A stretch of DNA of 64,000 nucleotides from Clostridia bacterium (GTDB lineage: Bacteria; Bacillota_A; Clostridia; Christensenellales; Aristaeellaceae). Below the pieces are notes generated by a model, which was not told where the DNA came from, ran no database searches, and saw nothing but the letters and a program-made list of their open reading frames with translations. Below, piece by piece: positions 39,621 to 48,480 of the stretch (within the stretch, counting starts at the first letter, position 1; every line of letters starts with the position of its first letter). The position numbers and the translations under genes are program-made. The stretch covers positions 75,184 to 139,183 of the forward strand of contig JAFWYA010000014.1 of assembly GCA_017517815.1 (NCBI GenBank), read 5' to 3'.

Positions 39621-40253
39621 ATGCGAAAGACGCTCTGCCTTGTGCTGACCGCCGTGCTTGCGCTGTGCGCCCTGTGTGCGCATGCCGACGGCGTTGGCCA
39701 GACCTACAAAGCCTTTGAAGCCAGCTACGCCGAAAACATCGTCTTTATCAACGAAAACACCGGCCGCATGCTTCTGCCCCACAACCTTACCAAGGACTAC
39801 GATTCCCGCGCCAGGCGCTTCTACCGCATCCAGAGCGGCGCGCTGTCGATGGAGATGCACATGGACGACAGCGGCGAGCGCATCGCCACCTGCCTCATCA
39901 CCCTCACAGCGCCTGCGGGCATGACCTACGGCGACGCGCAGTACCGCGACTTTGCCACCGCAGGCTACCACAGCTACGCGCTCATCATGGCCATGAGCGA
40001 CGCTGCCACCGCCGCCGACCGCTACGGTCTGGTGGAGCAGGTGAACTGGGGCATCAAGCAGTACGGCGGCGCATTTGACACCGAATGCGGCGATTACCGC
40101 CTTACCTGCAAAAGCGAAAACGGCGTAGCCGCCATGCTTTTTGAAAACGCGCTGCTGGTGCCTCAAACGCCAGAACCGGCAGAACCCGCGCCCGAAATGG
40201 ACATCATCGACGAGGACGCGCCTGAAGAAGAGGGCGATTCGCTCGCAGGCTGA
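39621..40253 (+). CDS. Secreted protein of unknown function
   Basis: A 210-residue protein that I do not recognise. It has a signal peptide (MRKTLCLVLTAVLALCALCAHA), a compact domain of mixed polarity and an acidic, Pro-rich tail (PQTPEPAEPAPEMDIIDEDA). GGAGG precedes the ATG, and the gene starts 12 bases after the SIMPL gene, so it is the last member of the sigma/DUF4349/SIMPL operon. All three non-sigma products are exported or membrane-anchored, which supports an envelope function. Confidence 0.75.
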   Translation: MRKTLCLVLTAVLALCALCAHADGVGQTYKAFEASYAENIVFINENTGRMLLPHNLTKDYDSRARRFYRIQSGALSMEMHMDDSGERIATCLITLTAPAGMTYGDAQYRDFATAGYHSYALIMAMSDAATAADRYGLVEQVNWGIKQYGGAFDTECGDYRLTCKSENGVAAMLFENALLVPQTPEPAEPAPEMDIIDEDAPEEEGDSLAG

Positions 40254-40288
40254 TTTTTCCATAACATAATACGATACAATACATTTCA

Positions 40289-40312
40289 AAGCGGGCTGCG
40301 GCCCGTTTTTTC
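40289..40312 (+). terminator. Intrinsic terminator of the ECF sigma operon
   Basis: GCGGGC and GCCCGT pair around a TGCG loop, followed by six T residues. Confidence 0.8.
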
Positions 40313-40359
40313 AATGGAAGAATTGGCATGACTTTTGGAAAGAATTCGCACATTGCGTC

Positions 40360-40388
40360 TTGACATGTCGCGTCTGACCCCCTACAAT
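40360..40388 (+). promoter_or_regulatory. Promoter of the AraC/cupin regulator
   Basis: Perfect TTGACA (40360-40365), 17-base spacer and TACAAT (40383-40388). Confidence 0.82.
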
Positions 40389-40389
40389 A

Positions 40390-40422
40390 TAGTGTGGACT
40401 TCCTTTCAGGCAATCCACACTA
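40390..40422 (+). promoter_or_regulatory. Operator-like inverted repeat at the AraC/cupin promoter
   Basis: TAGTGTGGA (40390-40398) and TCCACACTA (40414-40422) are perfect reverse complements 15 bases apart, starting one base after the -10 element and covering the predicted transcription start. Likely an autoregulatory site or a 5' hairpin. Confidence 0.6.
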
Positions 40423-40442
40423 CAGAATGGGAGACAGAAACG

Positions 40443-41351
40443 ATGTCCTACGTAACCTTCGTTCCTCAGGCGCCCATCGGTGAGAGCGCCGATCCCGGCA
40501 TTTTTGTTCAGGGTACCCACGTGCCCGCGCTGCTGGCAGAGCAGAGCGGCGTGTGGATCAAGACCGCCGGCAGCGCGATCCTGCTGCAGGACAGCTACCG
40601 ACTTTCCAGCTGCGAAAACCCCATGTGGCTGGTAGTGGACGACGGCAATATTCTTTTCCAGCACCGCGATATGGAGGTGCCCCTCAAAAAGGGCGAATGC
40701 GCGGTGATCCCCGCCGGCACCGAGGGCTGCCTCATCCTCAAGGCCAAGGACACCCGCCTTTTGTGGCTGACGGTCGACGGCCCGCTGACCGAAAGCTTCA
40801 TGCGTCAGATGAACGCATACAATCGCGTGCCTGCCAAGCAGGGCATGCTTCCCAGCATGGTCATCCTCATCCGGCAGATCGTGCAGGTGCTGGTGCGCCA
40901 CACCGGTACCAGCGACGCCAGCTTCCAGCTGGAGCAGCTTTTGTGGGGCCTCATCGCCGCGCACAGCGGCCAGAGCGTTGCCACCAGCGCCACCCTCAGC
41001 CATGAGATCGCCCGCGTGGTCGACGCGCTGCGCGCCTGCCGCTACCGCGACGCCTTCTCTCTGGCCGACATGGCCGCCATCAGCCGCATGCCTGTGGAAA
41101 CCTTCCGCAAGCGCTTCACCGCAGAGCTTGGCATTCCCCCGCTGGGCTACCTGCAGTTTTTGAAGATGGAGCGCGCCAAAACGCTTCTGCGCGATGGCAT
41201 GAGCGTGCGCAACACCGGCGTGGAGATCGGCATGCCCGACCCCTACCACTTCTCCAAGCAGTTCAAGCGCATCGTGGGCATGAGCCCCACGGCCTACCTC
41301 AAGCATGTGGGCCGCGAGGACCACACCCCGCGCCTGACCCTCAACGACTGA
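40443..41351 (+). CDS. AraC-family regulator with N-terminal cupin-like domain
   Basis: A 302-residue regulator. The N-terminal ~150 residues look like a cupin/arabinose-binding barrel (VPLKKGECAVIPAGTEGCLI), and the C-terminal ~100 carry two helix-turn-helix units (FSLADMAAISRMPVETFRKRF and NTGVEIGMPDPYHFSKQFKR) with the family ending VGMSPTAYLKH. GGAGA lies 8 bases before the ATG at 40443. It is followed by the phosphofructokinase gene with no clear terminator, so the two may be co-transcribed. A role in sugar-responsive control of glycolysis is inference. Confidence 0.9.
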   Translation: MSYVTFVPQAPIGESADPGIFVQGTHVPALLAEQSGVWIKTAGSAILLQDSYRLSSCENPMWLVVDDGNILFQHRDMEVPLKKGECAVIPAGTEGCLILKAKDTRLLWLTVDGPLTESFMRQMNAYNRVPAKQGMLPSMVILIRQIVQVLVRHTGTSDASFQLEQLLWGLIAAHSGQSVATSATLSHEIARVVDALRACRYRDAFSLADMAAISRMPVETFRKRFTAELGIPPLGYLQFLKMERAKTLLRDGMSVRNTGVEIGMPDPYHFSKQFKRIVGMSPTAYLKHVGREDHTPRLTLND

Positions 41352-41409
41352 CACCATGGTTCCTGCGCGGGCCTTCCCCCGCGCCATCGATAACAAGGAG
41401 TGATTTTCT

Positions 41410-42462
41410 GTGATCCGTAAGATCGGTATTCTGACCAGCGGCGGCGACTCTCCCGGAATGAACGCGGCGGTTGTGGGCGTGGCCCGCTGCGCCGCAGCGC
41501 ATGGCATTCAGCTGATGGGCATCAAGCGCGGCTACAACGGCCTGCTGGGCCTGAGCGAAAACCCCGAAGACGATATCGCGGCGCTGGATCTTGAAACCGT
41601 ACTGGATATTGCCGACGGCCGTGGTACCTTCCTGCGTACCGCCCGCTGCGACGAATTCCGTCAGCCTGAAGTGCAGCGCCAGTGCGCGCAGAACCTGCGC
41701 AACCTGGGCATCGACGCGCTGGTTGTGTGCGGCGGCGACGGCTCCTTCAACGGCGCTCTGCGTCTGGCCGAGCTGGGCATCCCCTGCATCGGCATTCCCG
41801 GCACCATCGACAACGACCTGGGCTACACCGAGCGCACCCTCGGTTATGACTCCGCCGTCAACTGCTGCGTGGAGGCCGTGCGCGCCATCCGCGCCACCAG
41901 CCGCAGCCACGACCGTCCCGCCGTTGTGCAGGTCATGGGCCGTCATTGCGGCGATATCGCCATGAAGACCGCTATGGCCACCGGCGCCGAAATGATCGTT
42001 GTGCCCGAAATGCGCTGGGACGTTGACAAGGTGGCTGCGCGCCTCAACAATCTGGTTGCCCGCGGCAACACCCGCGCCACCCTCATCATCAGCGAAAACT
42101 GCTGGGACAACATGAAGGAGTTTGACTGGCGCAAGTTCCTCAACGACAACGGCAAGACCATCTATCCTCACGAGCCCATCAACGCCGAGCGCCTCGCCAG
42201 CATTCTCAAGCGCAAGTGCGGCGGCCTTGAGGTTCGCGCCACCGTGCTTGGCTACGTCCAGCGCGGCGTGCAGCCCACCGCTGAGGACAGCGCATTTGCC
42301 TTTGAAGCTGCCAACCTGGCCATCCAGCTGCTCAACCGCGGCGTGATCAACCAGGCCATCGGCATCCGTCACGGCCGCGTGTTCAACATGCCCATCGCCG
42401 ACGCTCTGCTGATGAAGAAGCACTTCGACCGCGAGACCTACGACCTGATCAACTCGCTGTAA
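41410..42462 (+). CDS. pfkA: 6-phosphofructokinase
   Basis: A 350-residue enzyme that phosphorylates fructose 6-phosphate to fructose 1,6-bisphosphate in glycolysis. It has the nucleotide-binding start ILTSGGDSPGMNAAV, the GGDGS loop (about residues 108-112; Gly rather than the second Asp seen in many pyrophosphate-dependent forms, so ATP use is likely), the catalytic PGTIDND and VMGRHCGDIA. Translation begins at GTG (41410) after AAGGAGTGA. It is slightly longer than the ~320-residue bacterial norm. A GC-rich hairpin (41365-41384) lies between it and the AraC gene. Confidence 0.94.
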   Translation: MIRKIGILTSGGDSPGMNAAVVGVARCAAAHGIQLMGIKRGYNGLLGLSENPEDDIAALDLETVLDIADGRGTFLRTARCDEFRQPEVQRQCAQNLRNLGIDALVVCGGDGSFNGALRLAELGIPCIGIPGTIDNDLGYTERTLGYDSAVNCCVEAVRAIRATSRSHDRPAVVQVMGRHCGDIAMKTAMATGAEMIVVPEMRWDVDKVAARLNNLVARGNTRATLIISENCWDNMKEFDWRKFLNDNGKTIYPHEPINAERLASILKRKCGGLEVRATVLGYVQRGVQPTAEDSAFAFEAANLAIQLLNRGVINQAIGIRHGRVFNMPIADALLMKKHFDRETYDLINSL

Positions 42463-42473
42463 TGCAAAGCACA

Positions 42474-42506
42474 AAACCGGCACAGCAAATGCTGTGCCGG
42501 TTTTTT
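42474..42506. terminator. Bidirectional terminator after pfkA
   Basis: ACCGGCACAGC (42476-42486) pairs with GCTGTGCCGGT (42491-42501) around AAAT, with six T residues after it and A residues before it. Confidence 0.92.
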
Positions 42507-42853
42507 CAATTCTTACATGCAACCCGAACGCCGCTGAACGGCGGCAGCTTTGTGCCCGGTTCATCCGTCTGTCCGCCGAAGCAGCGCCAGTCTGTGTGCA
42601 AAAGCAGCTTCCCGCTGCACGGCGGCATTTCTGCTTCCCTGTCTGAGAAATTGAACATCGCCAGCACTGTCTGCGAAGCGGCGGTTCGGGTATAGCCAAA
42701 CAGGCATTTGTTGTCGCTTTTGCAGTCCAGCCATTGAAAACCTTCGTGGGTTTCGTCCGCTTCCCACAGGGCCGGATTTGCCAGATACAGGCTGTTGAGT
42801 TCGCTGATGTAACGATGAAAAGCCTGATGCGCACAAGAACAGCAGCGGCCCAT
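42506..42853 (-). pseudogene. C-terminal fragment of glycogen branching enzyme (glgB remnant)
   Basis: A 115-residue frame whose HQAFHRYISELNSLY...PALWEADETHEGFQWLDC...VLAMFNFSD sequence matches the end of GH13 branching enzymes: the last helices of the barrel plus the C-terminal beta domain. The ~500 residues with the catalytic centre are missing. Upstream of its ATG the same frame has a stop codon at once, and a promoter for the next gene on the other strand takes up the space. It is therefore a decayed gene end, not a functional enzyme, although AGGTGA before the ATG leaves expression possible. No other glycogen genes lie nearby. Confidence 0.75.
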
Positions 42854-42874
42854 CCGCTGAAATCACCTCTGTTG

Positions 42875-42903
42875 TTGTATCTCTACCCTTCGTGTGATAA
42901 TAT
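42875..42903 (+). promoter_or_regulatory. Promoter of the TSUP fusion gene
   Basis: TTGTAT (42875-42880), 17-base spacer and TAATAT (42898-42903), with TGA before the -10. Confidence 0.65.
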
Positions 42904-42948
42904 AAAAAAAGGCCGCATCCAATCTGACAAAAACACGGTGAAACAAAA

Positions 42949-44472
42949 ATGGGATATGAATATATCGTTGTAACGCTTGCAGCAGCGCTCGCAGGCATTG
43001 GTACCGGCCTTGTTGGCCTCAGCGCAGCAACTGCAATGGTTCCCCTTCTGATCGTTCTGTGCCCTTCTTTTGGCGGCGAGCACGGGGCTTATATGGCCAC
43101 GGCGATCGCGCTTGCAAGCGACATCCTCGGCTCAGCAGTCACCACGGGTGTTTATGCCAAAAACAAAAAGATCGATCTCAGGCACGGCTGGCTGATCGCA
43201 GCGTGCATCATCGGCATGTGCACGGTGGGCTCGGTCGCCGCTTATTTCACCCATCAGACGGTGCTGGGCGGTTTTTCGCTGTTTTTGTGCGTGGCCATTG
43301 GTATCCGCTTTCTTGTAAAGCCGGATTCAAAGGAACGGCCTGAAAAGGACGGCAAGGTCAGGCTGACGGCCCGGGAGATCGCAGTTTCCCTGTTTTTTGG
43401 GCTGACGATCGGTTTTGGCACAGGCTTCTTCGGATCGGGCGGCGGCATGATGATGCTGATCGTTTTTACTGCGATGCTTGGTTACGACCGCAAGACTGCC
43501 GTTGGCACCTCAACCTTCATTATGACCTTCACGGCGCTGATCGCTTCGGTCAGCCATATTCTCATCGAACCGGCGATCATTCTTGAATGCTGGGACTATC
43601 TTTTGATTGCCGTAGTGGTCGCCACAGCCTTTTCGCTCGTCAGCGCAAGGTTTGCCAACAGGGTCAACGCCAGAACCGTCGGGTCTGTTACCGGCGCCAT
43701 ATTGCTTGTGCTGGGTCTTTCCATGATCGTTATCAACAATGCCGACAGAATCAACATGACCTATCTGTTTGAATTTTTAAGGGTGCTGGGCATTTACATC
43801 GGCTGCATCGCAGCTTTGGCAGCGCTTCTGATCATCGTGCGCTTTACCATCACGGTTCCTGATTACATTTTCAGAAAGCTTTTGCACGTGGTGGCCTTTA
43901 CGTCCATTTTGCCGCTTGCTTACAGCACAAACCTCTGGTGGATCGCTGTTGCAGTTGAGGTGTTTTTCCTTATTCTGATCGTCGCTGCGCTCCTGTTTTT
44001 TGAAAAGTTCTCCTTTTACAAGGGCCTGTTTGTGGAAAAAGCCCGGCACGAAGTGATCATCAGCTTTGTGACCCTGTTCAGCCTGATGGCGCTCATGCTG
44101 GCGGTATTCTGGGGCGCGCTTGGCGCTGAGCACAAGTATATCGCGGTGGCCGCGATCATGGCCTGGGGTCCCGGCGACGCCGCAGCAGCCATTGTGGGCA
44201 GGAACTTTGGCAAACACAAGCTGCAGGGAAAAATGATCGAAGGTGTGAAGTCGGCAGAAGGCAGCGTTGCAATGGCGATTGCATCCTTTGTGTGCGTTTT
44301 GCCGATATTGCTTTTGTTGTCGGGCCACTCGTGGTATATATCCCTGGCGTTTTCGCTGATCATTGCCCCTGTTGCATCCCTCACCGAGCTGTTTACCAAA
44401 AAAGGCTGGGATACCATCACCGTGCCGGTTGTTTCCGCGCTTGTATTATGTATCTCCTTGCTTTGGGGCTGA
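42949..44472 (+). CDS. TSUP (TauE/SafE) transporter fused to dolichol-kinase-like domain
   Basis: A 507-residue membrane protein of two parts. Residues 1-265 form a TSUP-type transporter (eight helices, with repeats ALAGIGTGLVGLSAA and IGFGTGFFGSGGGMMML), a family exporting sulfite and organosulfonates or importing similar anions. Residues 280-507 resemble dolichol kinase/phosphatidate cytidylyltransferase-type membrane enzymes, with RKLLHVVAF (309-317), GPGDAAAAIVGRNFGKHK (407-424), KSAEGS (434-439) and DTITVPVVSAL (488-498). The joint is continuous without stop. Codon use is less GC-rich than in the neighbouring genes. The ribosome-binding site is weak (GGTGA). The combined function is unknown. 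Confidence 0.8.
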   Translation: MGYEYIVVTLAAALAGIGTGLVGLSAATAMVPLLIVLCPSFGGEHGAYMATAIALASDILGSAVTTGVYAKNKKIDLRHGWLIAACIIGMCTVGSVAAYFTHQTVLGGFSLFLCVAIGIRFLVKPDSKERPEKDGKVRLTAREIAVSLFFGLTIGFGTGFFGSGGGMMMLIVFTAMLGYDRKTAVGTSTFIMTFTALIASVSHILIEPAIILECWDYLLIAVVVATAFSLVSARFANRVNARTVGSVTGAILLVLGLSMIVINNADRINMTYLFEFLRVLGIYIGCIAALAALLIIVRFTITVPDYIFRKLLHVVAFTSILPLAYSTNLWWIAVAVEVFFLILIVAALLFFEKFSFYKGLFVEKARHEVIISFVTLFSLMALMLAVFWGALGAEHKYIAVAAIMAWGPGDAAAAIVGRNFGKHKLQGKMIEGVKSAEGSVAMAIASFVCVLPILLLLSGHSWYISLAFSLIIAPVASLTELFTKKGWDTITVPVVSALVLCISLLWG

Positions 44473-44493
44473 CGGAATCGCCCAAGCAGCCAT

Positions 44494-44530
44494 AAAAGCC
44501 AGACTGTTTTTTGCAGTCTGGCTTTTATTT
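44494..44530. terminator. Terminator after the TSUP fusion gene
   Basis: AAAAGCCAGACTG (44494-44506) pairs with CAGTCTGGCTTTT (44514-44526), followed by a T-rich tail; the flanks allow use from dnaE as well. Confidence 0.85.
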
Positions 44531-44771
44531 TATGTCATCGCCGCGCAGTGCGCAGGCGTTGTTTTTTTTGGCGCGCCCGGAAGCGAAGGGAGCCCGGCAC
44601 AAATAATCGCCGGCTGCGTACCGTCGGTCAAGAGAGAGGAGAACCGTTCATCTTACGTAAGAGCATCCCTTTGCGCCGCTTCCGCGCGCATTTGTCTTTT
44701 TCGACAATATCACTATACCATTCATATGTGGACAAACCGTGACCATCAGGCAAACAAACAGCGAAAACAAA
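44531..44771. other. Intergenic region downstream of dnaE and TSUP genes
   Basis: About 240 bases between convergent genes. I see no gene. CCGGC/GCCGG (about 44595-44614) can form a short hairpin. No separate dnaE terminator is evident. Confidence 0.5.
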
Positions 44772-47700
44772 TCACCTGAGCACAACGCCGTCGTCGCCGA
44801 ACTTGCAGCGCAGGTGCATCAGCACATTGTCCGACGCACTGCTCCAGTAGCGGCGGCTGAGCAGCAGCGCAATGCCTTCGTCCTGAATTTTGACGTATAC
44901 CGGCACGTCGCCGGGATAGGCCTCGCATTCGTCCTTCACCGGCTCCAGATCGGCGCGGGTGGGCAGCAGCAGATACAGCTTTTTGGGCGCCTGCTTGGCC
45001 AGCTGCGCATCGGTCAGCTGGGGCTGAGGCGCTGCGGCTGCAGCCTGACGGGCTTCGCGCGCCTTTTCCTGATCGGCCTTCATTTCACTCACGGGCTTGG
45101 TGTGCACCTTCACGCCGTTGCGGTCAAGGGGGCGCAGGCTGTCGACCAGAATTTTGGGGTCTTCATCGTCGCGGATGGACAGCTTGCCTTCGATAATGAC
45201 GAGGCTGTCAACGTCCATCATGAAGGCGTAGCGCTCGTATACCTTGGGGAAGGCCAGACCCTCGATCTGCCCGGTCAGATCCTCCAGCGCCAGCACGCCC
45301 ATCATGGCGCCCTTCTTGGTCACCTTGTTTTTGGCCATGGTCAGGATGCCCGCCATGGTCACCTGCAGGCCGTCAAAATTCTGCGTTTCGCTTTCGGCCA
45401 TTTCCTGCACGTCGGCAGCGGTGGTAAAGCCGGTGCGAAGCAGGTCGGCCACTTCATCCAGGGGATGGCCGGTGATGTACACGCCGGTCATTTCGCGTTC
45501 CATGTTAAGCAGAGCCTTGTGCGGATATTCCTCCATGGGCGGCACCTCAAACATTACGCCTGCGGTCACCGGGCCGCCGCCGCTCATTTCAAGGTCGAAC
45601 AGGCTCAACTGCCCGGCCACGTTGTTGCGGCGCTTGATGGCCGCGTCGTCCATGAGGGGCTCGTGGATATAGAGCAGCTGCTGGCGGTTGTAGCCCAGCC
45701 GGTCGAACGCACCGGCCTTGATGAGGCTTTCGACCGTGCGCTTGTTGAGCGCGTCGCCGCTGCAGCGTTCCACAAAGTCAAAAATGTTGGTGAATGCGCC
45801 CTTGGCGCGCTCGCGCTCAATCAGCTCCACCGCGCCGCGGCCCACGTTTTTCACCCCGCCCAGGCCAAAGCGGATGCCGGGTTTGCCGTCCTCGCCCCGG
45901 TCGACGGAGAAGCGCCACTGGCTCTTGTTCACGTCCGGCGGCAGGATGGGAATGCCGTTCTGACGGCAGTACTGCACATAGCCTGCGATCTTGGGAGTGT
46001 TGTCGAGCATGCTGTTCATGAGCGCTGCCATGAAGGGCACCGGATGATGCCTTTTCAGCCACCCCGTCTGCACAGCCACGAGGGCGTAGGCCGCCGCGTG
46101 GCTTTTATTGAAGGCGTAGCTGGCAAAGGCGCTCATCTCGTCATAGATGGCCTCGGCAGCTTCCTGCGGCACGCCGCGGCGCACTGCGCCGTCAATGACC
46201 ACATTGCCGTTTTCATCGGTCATGCCGTGCACGAAGTATTCGCGCTCCTGCGCCATCACGTCTTTCTTCTTTTTGGCCATAGCGCGGCGCATCAGGTCGC
46301 TGCGGCCCAGCGAATAACCGGCAAGGTCGCGCACGATCTGCATCACCTGCTCCTGATACACCATGCAGCCGTAGGTCACGTCGAGGATGGGCTTCAAAAG
46401 CGGCGTTTTGTATTTGACGGTGGACGGATCATGCTTGCCCGCGATATAGCGCGGGATGGACTCCATCGGGCCCGGGCGGTAGAGCGAAATGGCAGCGATG
46501 ACGTCCTCAAAGCACTCAGGCTTCATGCTCTGCAAAAACACGCGCATGCCGCCTGATTCCAGCTGGAACACGCCGTCGGTATCGCCGGAGGAGATCATTT
46601 TGTACACTTCCGCATCGTCTGTGGGGATGTCCTCCGGGCGGATGTCGACGCCGGTCTCTTTCATCATGGCCAACGTGTCGCGGATGACGGTGAGCGTGCG
46701 CAGGCCCAGAAAGTCCATCTTGAGCAGGCCCAGCCGCTCCAGCGTGCCCATGGGATACTGCGTGGTGATGACCTCGTCGTTTAACTGCAGCGGCACATAT
46801 TCGGTGACCGGCTTTGCGGTGATCAATACGCCCGCCGCGTGGGTGCTGGCGTGGCGCGGCATGCCCTCCAGCGTACGGCTCATGTCATACAGCCGCTGGA
46901 TCTGCGGGTCGCTTTCCACCAGTTCGCGCAGCTGGGGGCTGACGTCCATGGCCTTTTCAAGGGTCATGTCCAGTGCAAAGGGAATGGCCTTGGCCACCTG
47001 ATCCACGCTTGCATAGCTCATGCCCAGCACGCGGCCCACATCGCGCACCACAGCCTTGGCCTTCATGGTACCAAAGGTGATGATCTGGCTGACGTGATCG
47101 TGCCCGTACTTGCGCGCCACATAGTCGATGACCTCCTGACGGCGCTCGTAGCAGAAGTCGATGTCCAGGTCGGGCATGGACATGCGCTCAGGGTTCAGGA
47201 AGCGTTCAAACAGCAGGTTGTACTTGAGGGGATCCAGCATGGTGATGGAAAGCGTATACGCCACAATGCTGCCTGCGCCGCTGCCGCGGCCGGGGCCCAC
47301 CATGATGCCGTTGCGCTTGGCATAGTGGATGAAGTCCCACACGATGAGGAAGTAGTCCACATAACCCATCTGGCTGATCATGTCCAGCTCGTACTGAAGG
47401 CGGGTGCGCGGCTCGCTGGCAGGATCGTCCGCCTGCGCGGGATACAGGCGGCGCAGGCCCTCCATGCACAGGCGGGTGAGCATTTCCAGCGCCGTTTCGC
47501 CGGTTTCGATGGGATAGTGCGGCAGGTGCAGGGTGCCGAAGTCAAACGTCACATGGCACCGTTCAGCGATCTTCTGCGCGTTATCCACTGCCTCCTGACA
47601 GTCGGAAAACAACAGCCGCATCTCACGCTCGCCCTTCACATAGAGTTCCTCGGTCTCCATGCGCATACGGCTTTCATCCTGCAGGGTTTTGCCGGTCTGG

Positions 47701-48362
47701 ATGCACATAAGCACTTCCTGCGCCTGCGCGTCCTCGCGGTAGAGATAGTGGCAGTCGTTGGTGGCCACAAGCGGCGCGCCGGTCTCCATGGCCAGGCGCT
47801 TTAATTTGGGCAGCACCAGCTTTTCATCGCGGATGCCGTGATCCATGATCTCAATATAAAAGTTGTCCCTGCCGAAAATGCGCTGCATATTGGCCACGTA
47901 CTGGCGCGCCTCGTCCGGGCGGCCCTGCATGAGCAGCTTGGGCAGATCGCCGCTTAAGCACGCCGACAGGCAGATGAGGCCCTCGCTGTGCTCTTCCAGC
48001 AGCTTGTAGTCGATGCGGGGGCGGTAGTAAAAGCCCTCCGTAAAACCGGCAGACACGAGCTTTACAAGGTTACGGTAGCCGGTGTTGTTTTCGCAAAGCA
48101 AAATCAGGTGGCTGTATTCGCGCGCCGCGCCATGCTTTTCAAACCGGTCGGGGCAGATATATACCTCGCAGCCGATCACCGGCGTGATGCCGTTTTTCTG
48201 GCATTCATTATAAAAGTCGATCACGCCGTACATCACGCCGTGGTCGGTGATGGCGGCATGGGTCTGCCCCAGTTCCTTCAGGCGCTTGACAAGCGGGCCG
48301 ATCCGGTTTGCGCCGTCCAGCAGGCTGTATTCGGTGTGCAGATGCAGGTGGGTGAAGGACAT
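44772..48362 (-). CDS. dnaE: DNA polymerase III subunit alpha (DnaE)
   Basis: A 1196-residue replicative polymerase. The PHP domain begins FTHLHLHTEYSLLDG; polymerase active-site motifs include GPGRGSGAGS and the acidic PDLDIDFCYERR. A helix-hairpin-helix region follows, and near residues 1000-1080 there is an OB-fold (VTMAGILTMAKNKVTKKG). In Firmicutes with both PolC and DnaE, DnaE extends primers and works on the lagging strand; whether PolC exists here is not visible. AAGGAGG precedes the ATG. Length is close to the usual 1,150-1,180. Confidence 0.95.
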   Translation of the reverse strand: MSFTHLHLHTEYSLLDGANRIGPLVKRLKELGQTHAAITDHGVMYGVIDFYNECQKNGITPVIGCEVYICPDRFEKHGAAREYSHLILLCENNTGYRNLVKLVSAGFTEGFYYRPRIDYKLLEEHSEGLICLSACLSGDLPKLLMQGRPDEARQYVANMQRIFGRDNFYIEIMDHGIRDEKLVLPKLKRLAMETGAPLVATNDCHYLYREDAQAQEVLMCIQTGKTLQDESRMRMETEELYVKGEREMRLLFSDCQEAVDNAQKIAERCHVTFDFGTLHLPHYPIETGETALEMLTRLCMEGLRRLYPAQADDPASEPRTRLQYELDMISQMGYVDYFLIVWDFIHYAKRNGIMVGPGRGSGAGSIVAYTLSITMLDPLKYNLLFERFLNPERMSMPDLDIDFCYERRQEVIDYVARKYGHDHVSQIITFGTMKAKAVVRDVGRVLGMSYASVDQVAKAIPFALDMTLEKAMDVSPQLRELVESDPQIQRLYDMSRTLEGMPRHASTHAAGVLITAKPVTEYVPLQLNDEVITTQYPMGTLERLGLLKMDFLGLRTLTVIRDTLAMMKETGVDIRPEDIPTDDAEVYKMISSGDTDGVFQLESGGMRVFLQSMKPECFEDVIAAISLYRPGPMESIPRYIAGKHDPSTVKYKTPLLKPILDVTYGCMVYQEQVMQIVRDLAGYSLGRSDLMRRAMAKKKKDVMAQEREYFVHGMTDENGNVVIDGAVRRGVPQEAAEAIYDEMSAFASYAFNKSHAAAYALVAVQTGWLKRHHPVPFMAALMNSMLDNTPKIAGYVQYCRQNGIPILPPDVNKSQWRFSVDRGEDGKPGIRFGLGGVKNVGRGAVELIERERAKGAFTNIFDFVERCSGDALNKRTVESLIKAGAFDRLGYNRQQLLYIHEPLMDDAAIKRRNNVAGQLSLFDLEMSGGGPVTAGVMFEVPPMEEYPHKALLNMEREMTGVYITGHPLDEVADLLRTGFTTAADVQEMAESETQNFDGLQVTMAGILTMAKNKVTKKGAMMGVLALEDLTGQIEGLAFPKVYERYAFMMDVDSLVIIEGKLSIRDDEDPKILVDSLRPLDRNGVKVHTKPVSEMKADQEKAREARQAAAAAPQPQLTDAQLAKQAPKKLYLLLPTRADLEPVKDECEAYPGDVPVYVKIQDEGIALLLSRRYWSSASDNVLMHLRCKFGDDGVVLR

Positions 48363-48394
48363 GAGCGGCCTCCTTGGCAGTTGATTCTTTGTTT

Positions 48395-48400
48395 ATTATA
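48395..48400 (-). promoter_or_regulatory. -10 element of dnaE
   Basis: On the minus strand a perfect TATAAT preceded by TGC (extended -10), 33 bases before the dnaE start. The -35 is poor. Confidence 0.6.
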
Positions 48401-48449
48401 GCATATACCGCCCATGAAAAACTTTTTTCAAAAAACTTTTGAAAAGGGG

Positions 48450-48478
48450 TTGACATTCCCATAGGGTGGTGCTATTAT
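48450..48478 (+). promoter_or_regulatory. Promoter of the amino acid ABC transporter operon
   Basis: Perfect TTGACA (48450-48455), 17-base spacer and TATTAT (48473-48478). The -35 context TTGACATTCC is shared with the guaB promoter. Confidence 0.85.
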
Positions 48479-48480
48479 AC

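Noticed and set aside
44739..46556. A 605-codon plus-strand frame opposite dnaE
   Set aside because: DnaE motifs on the minus strand are unambiguous, and the opposite frame lacks any recognisable domain.
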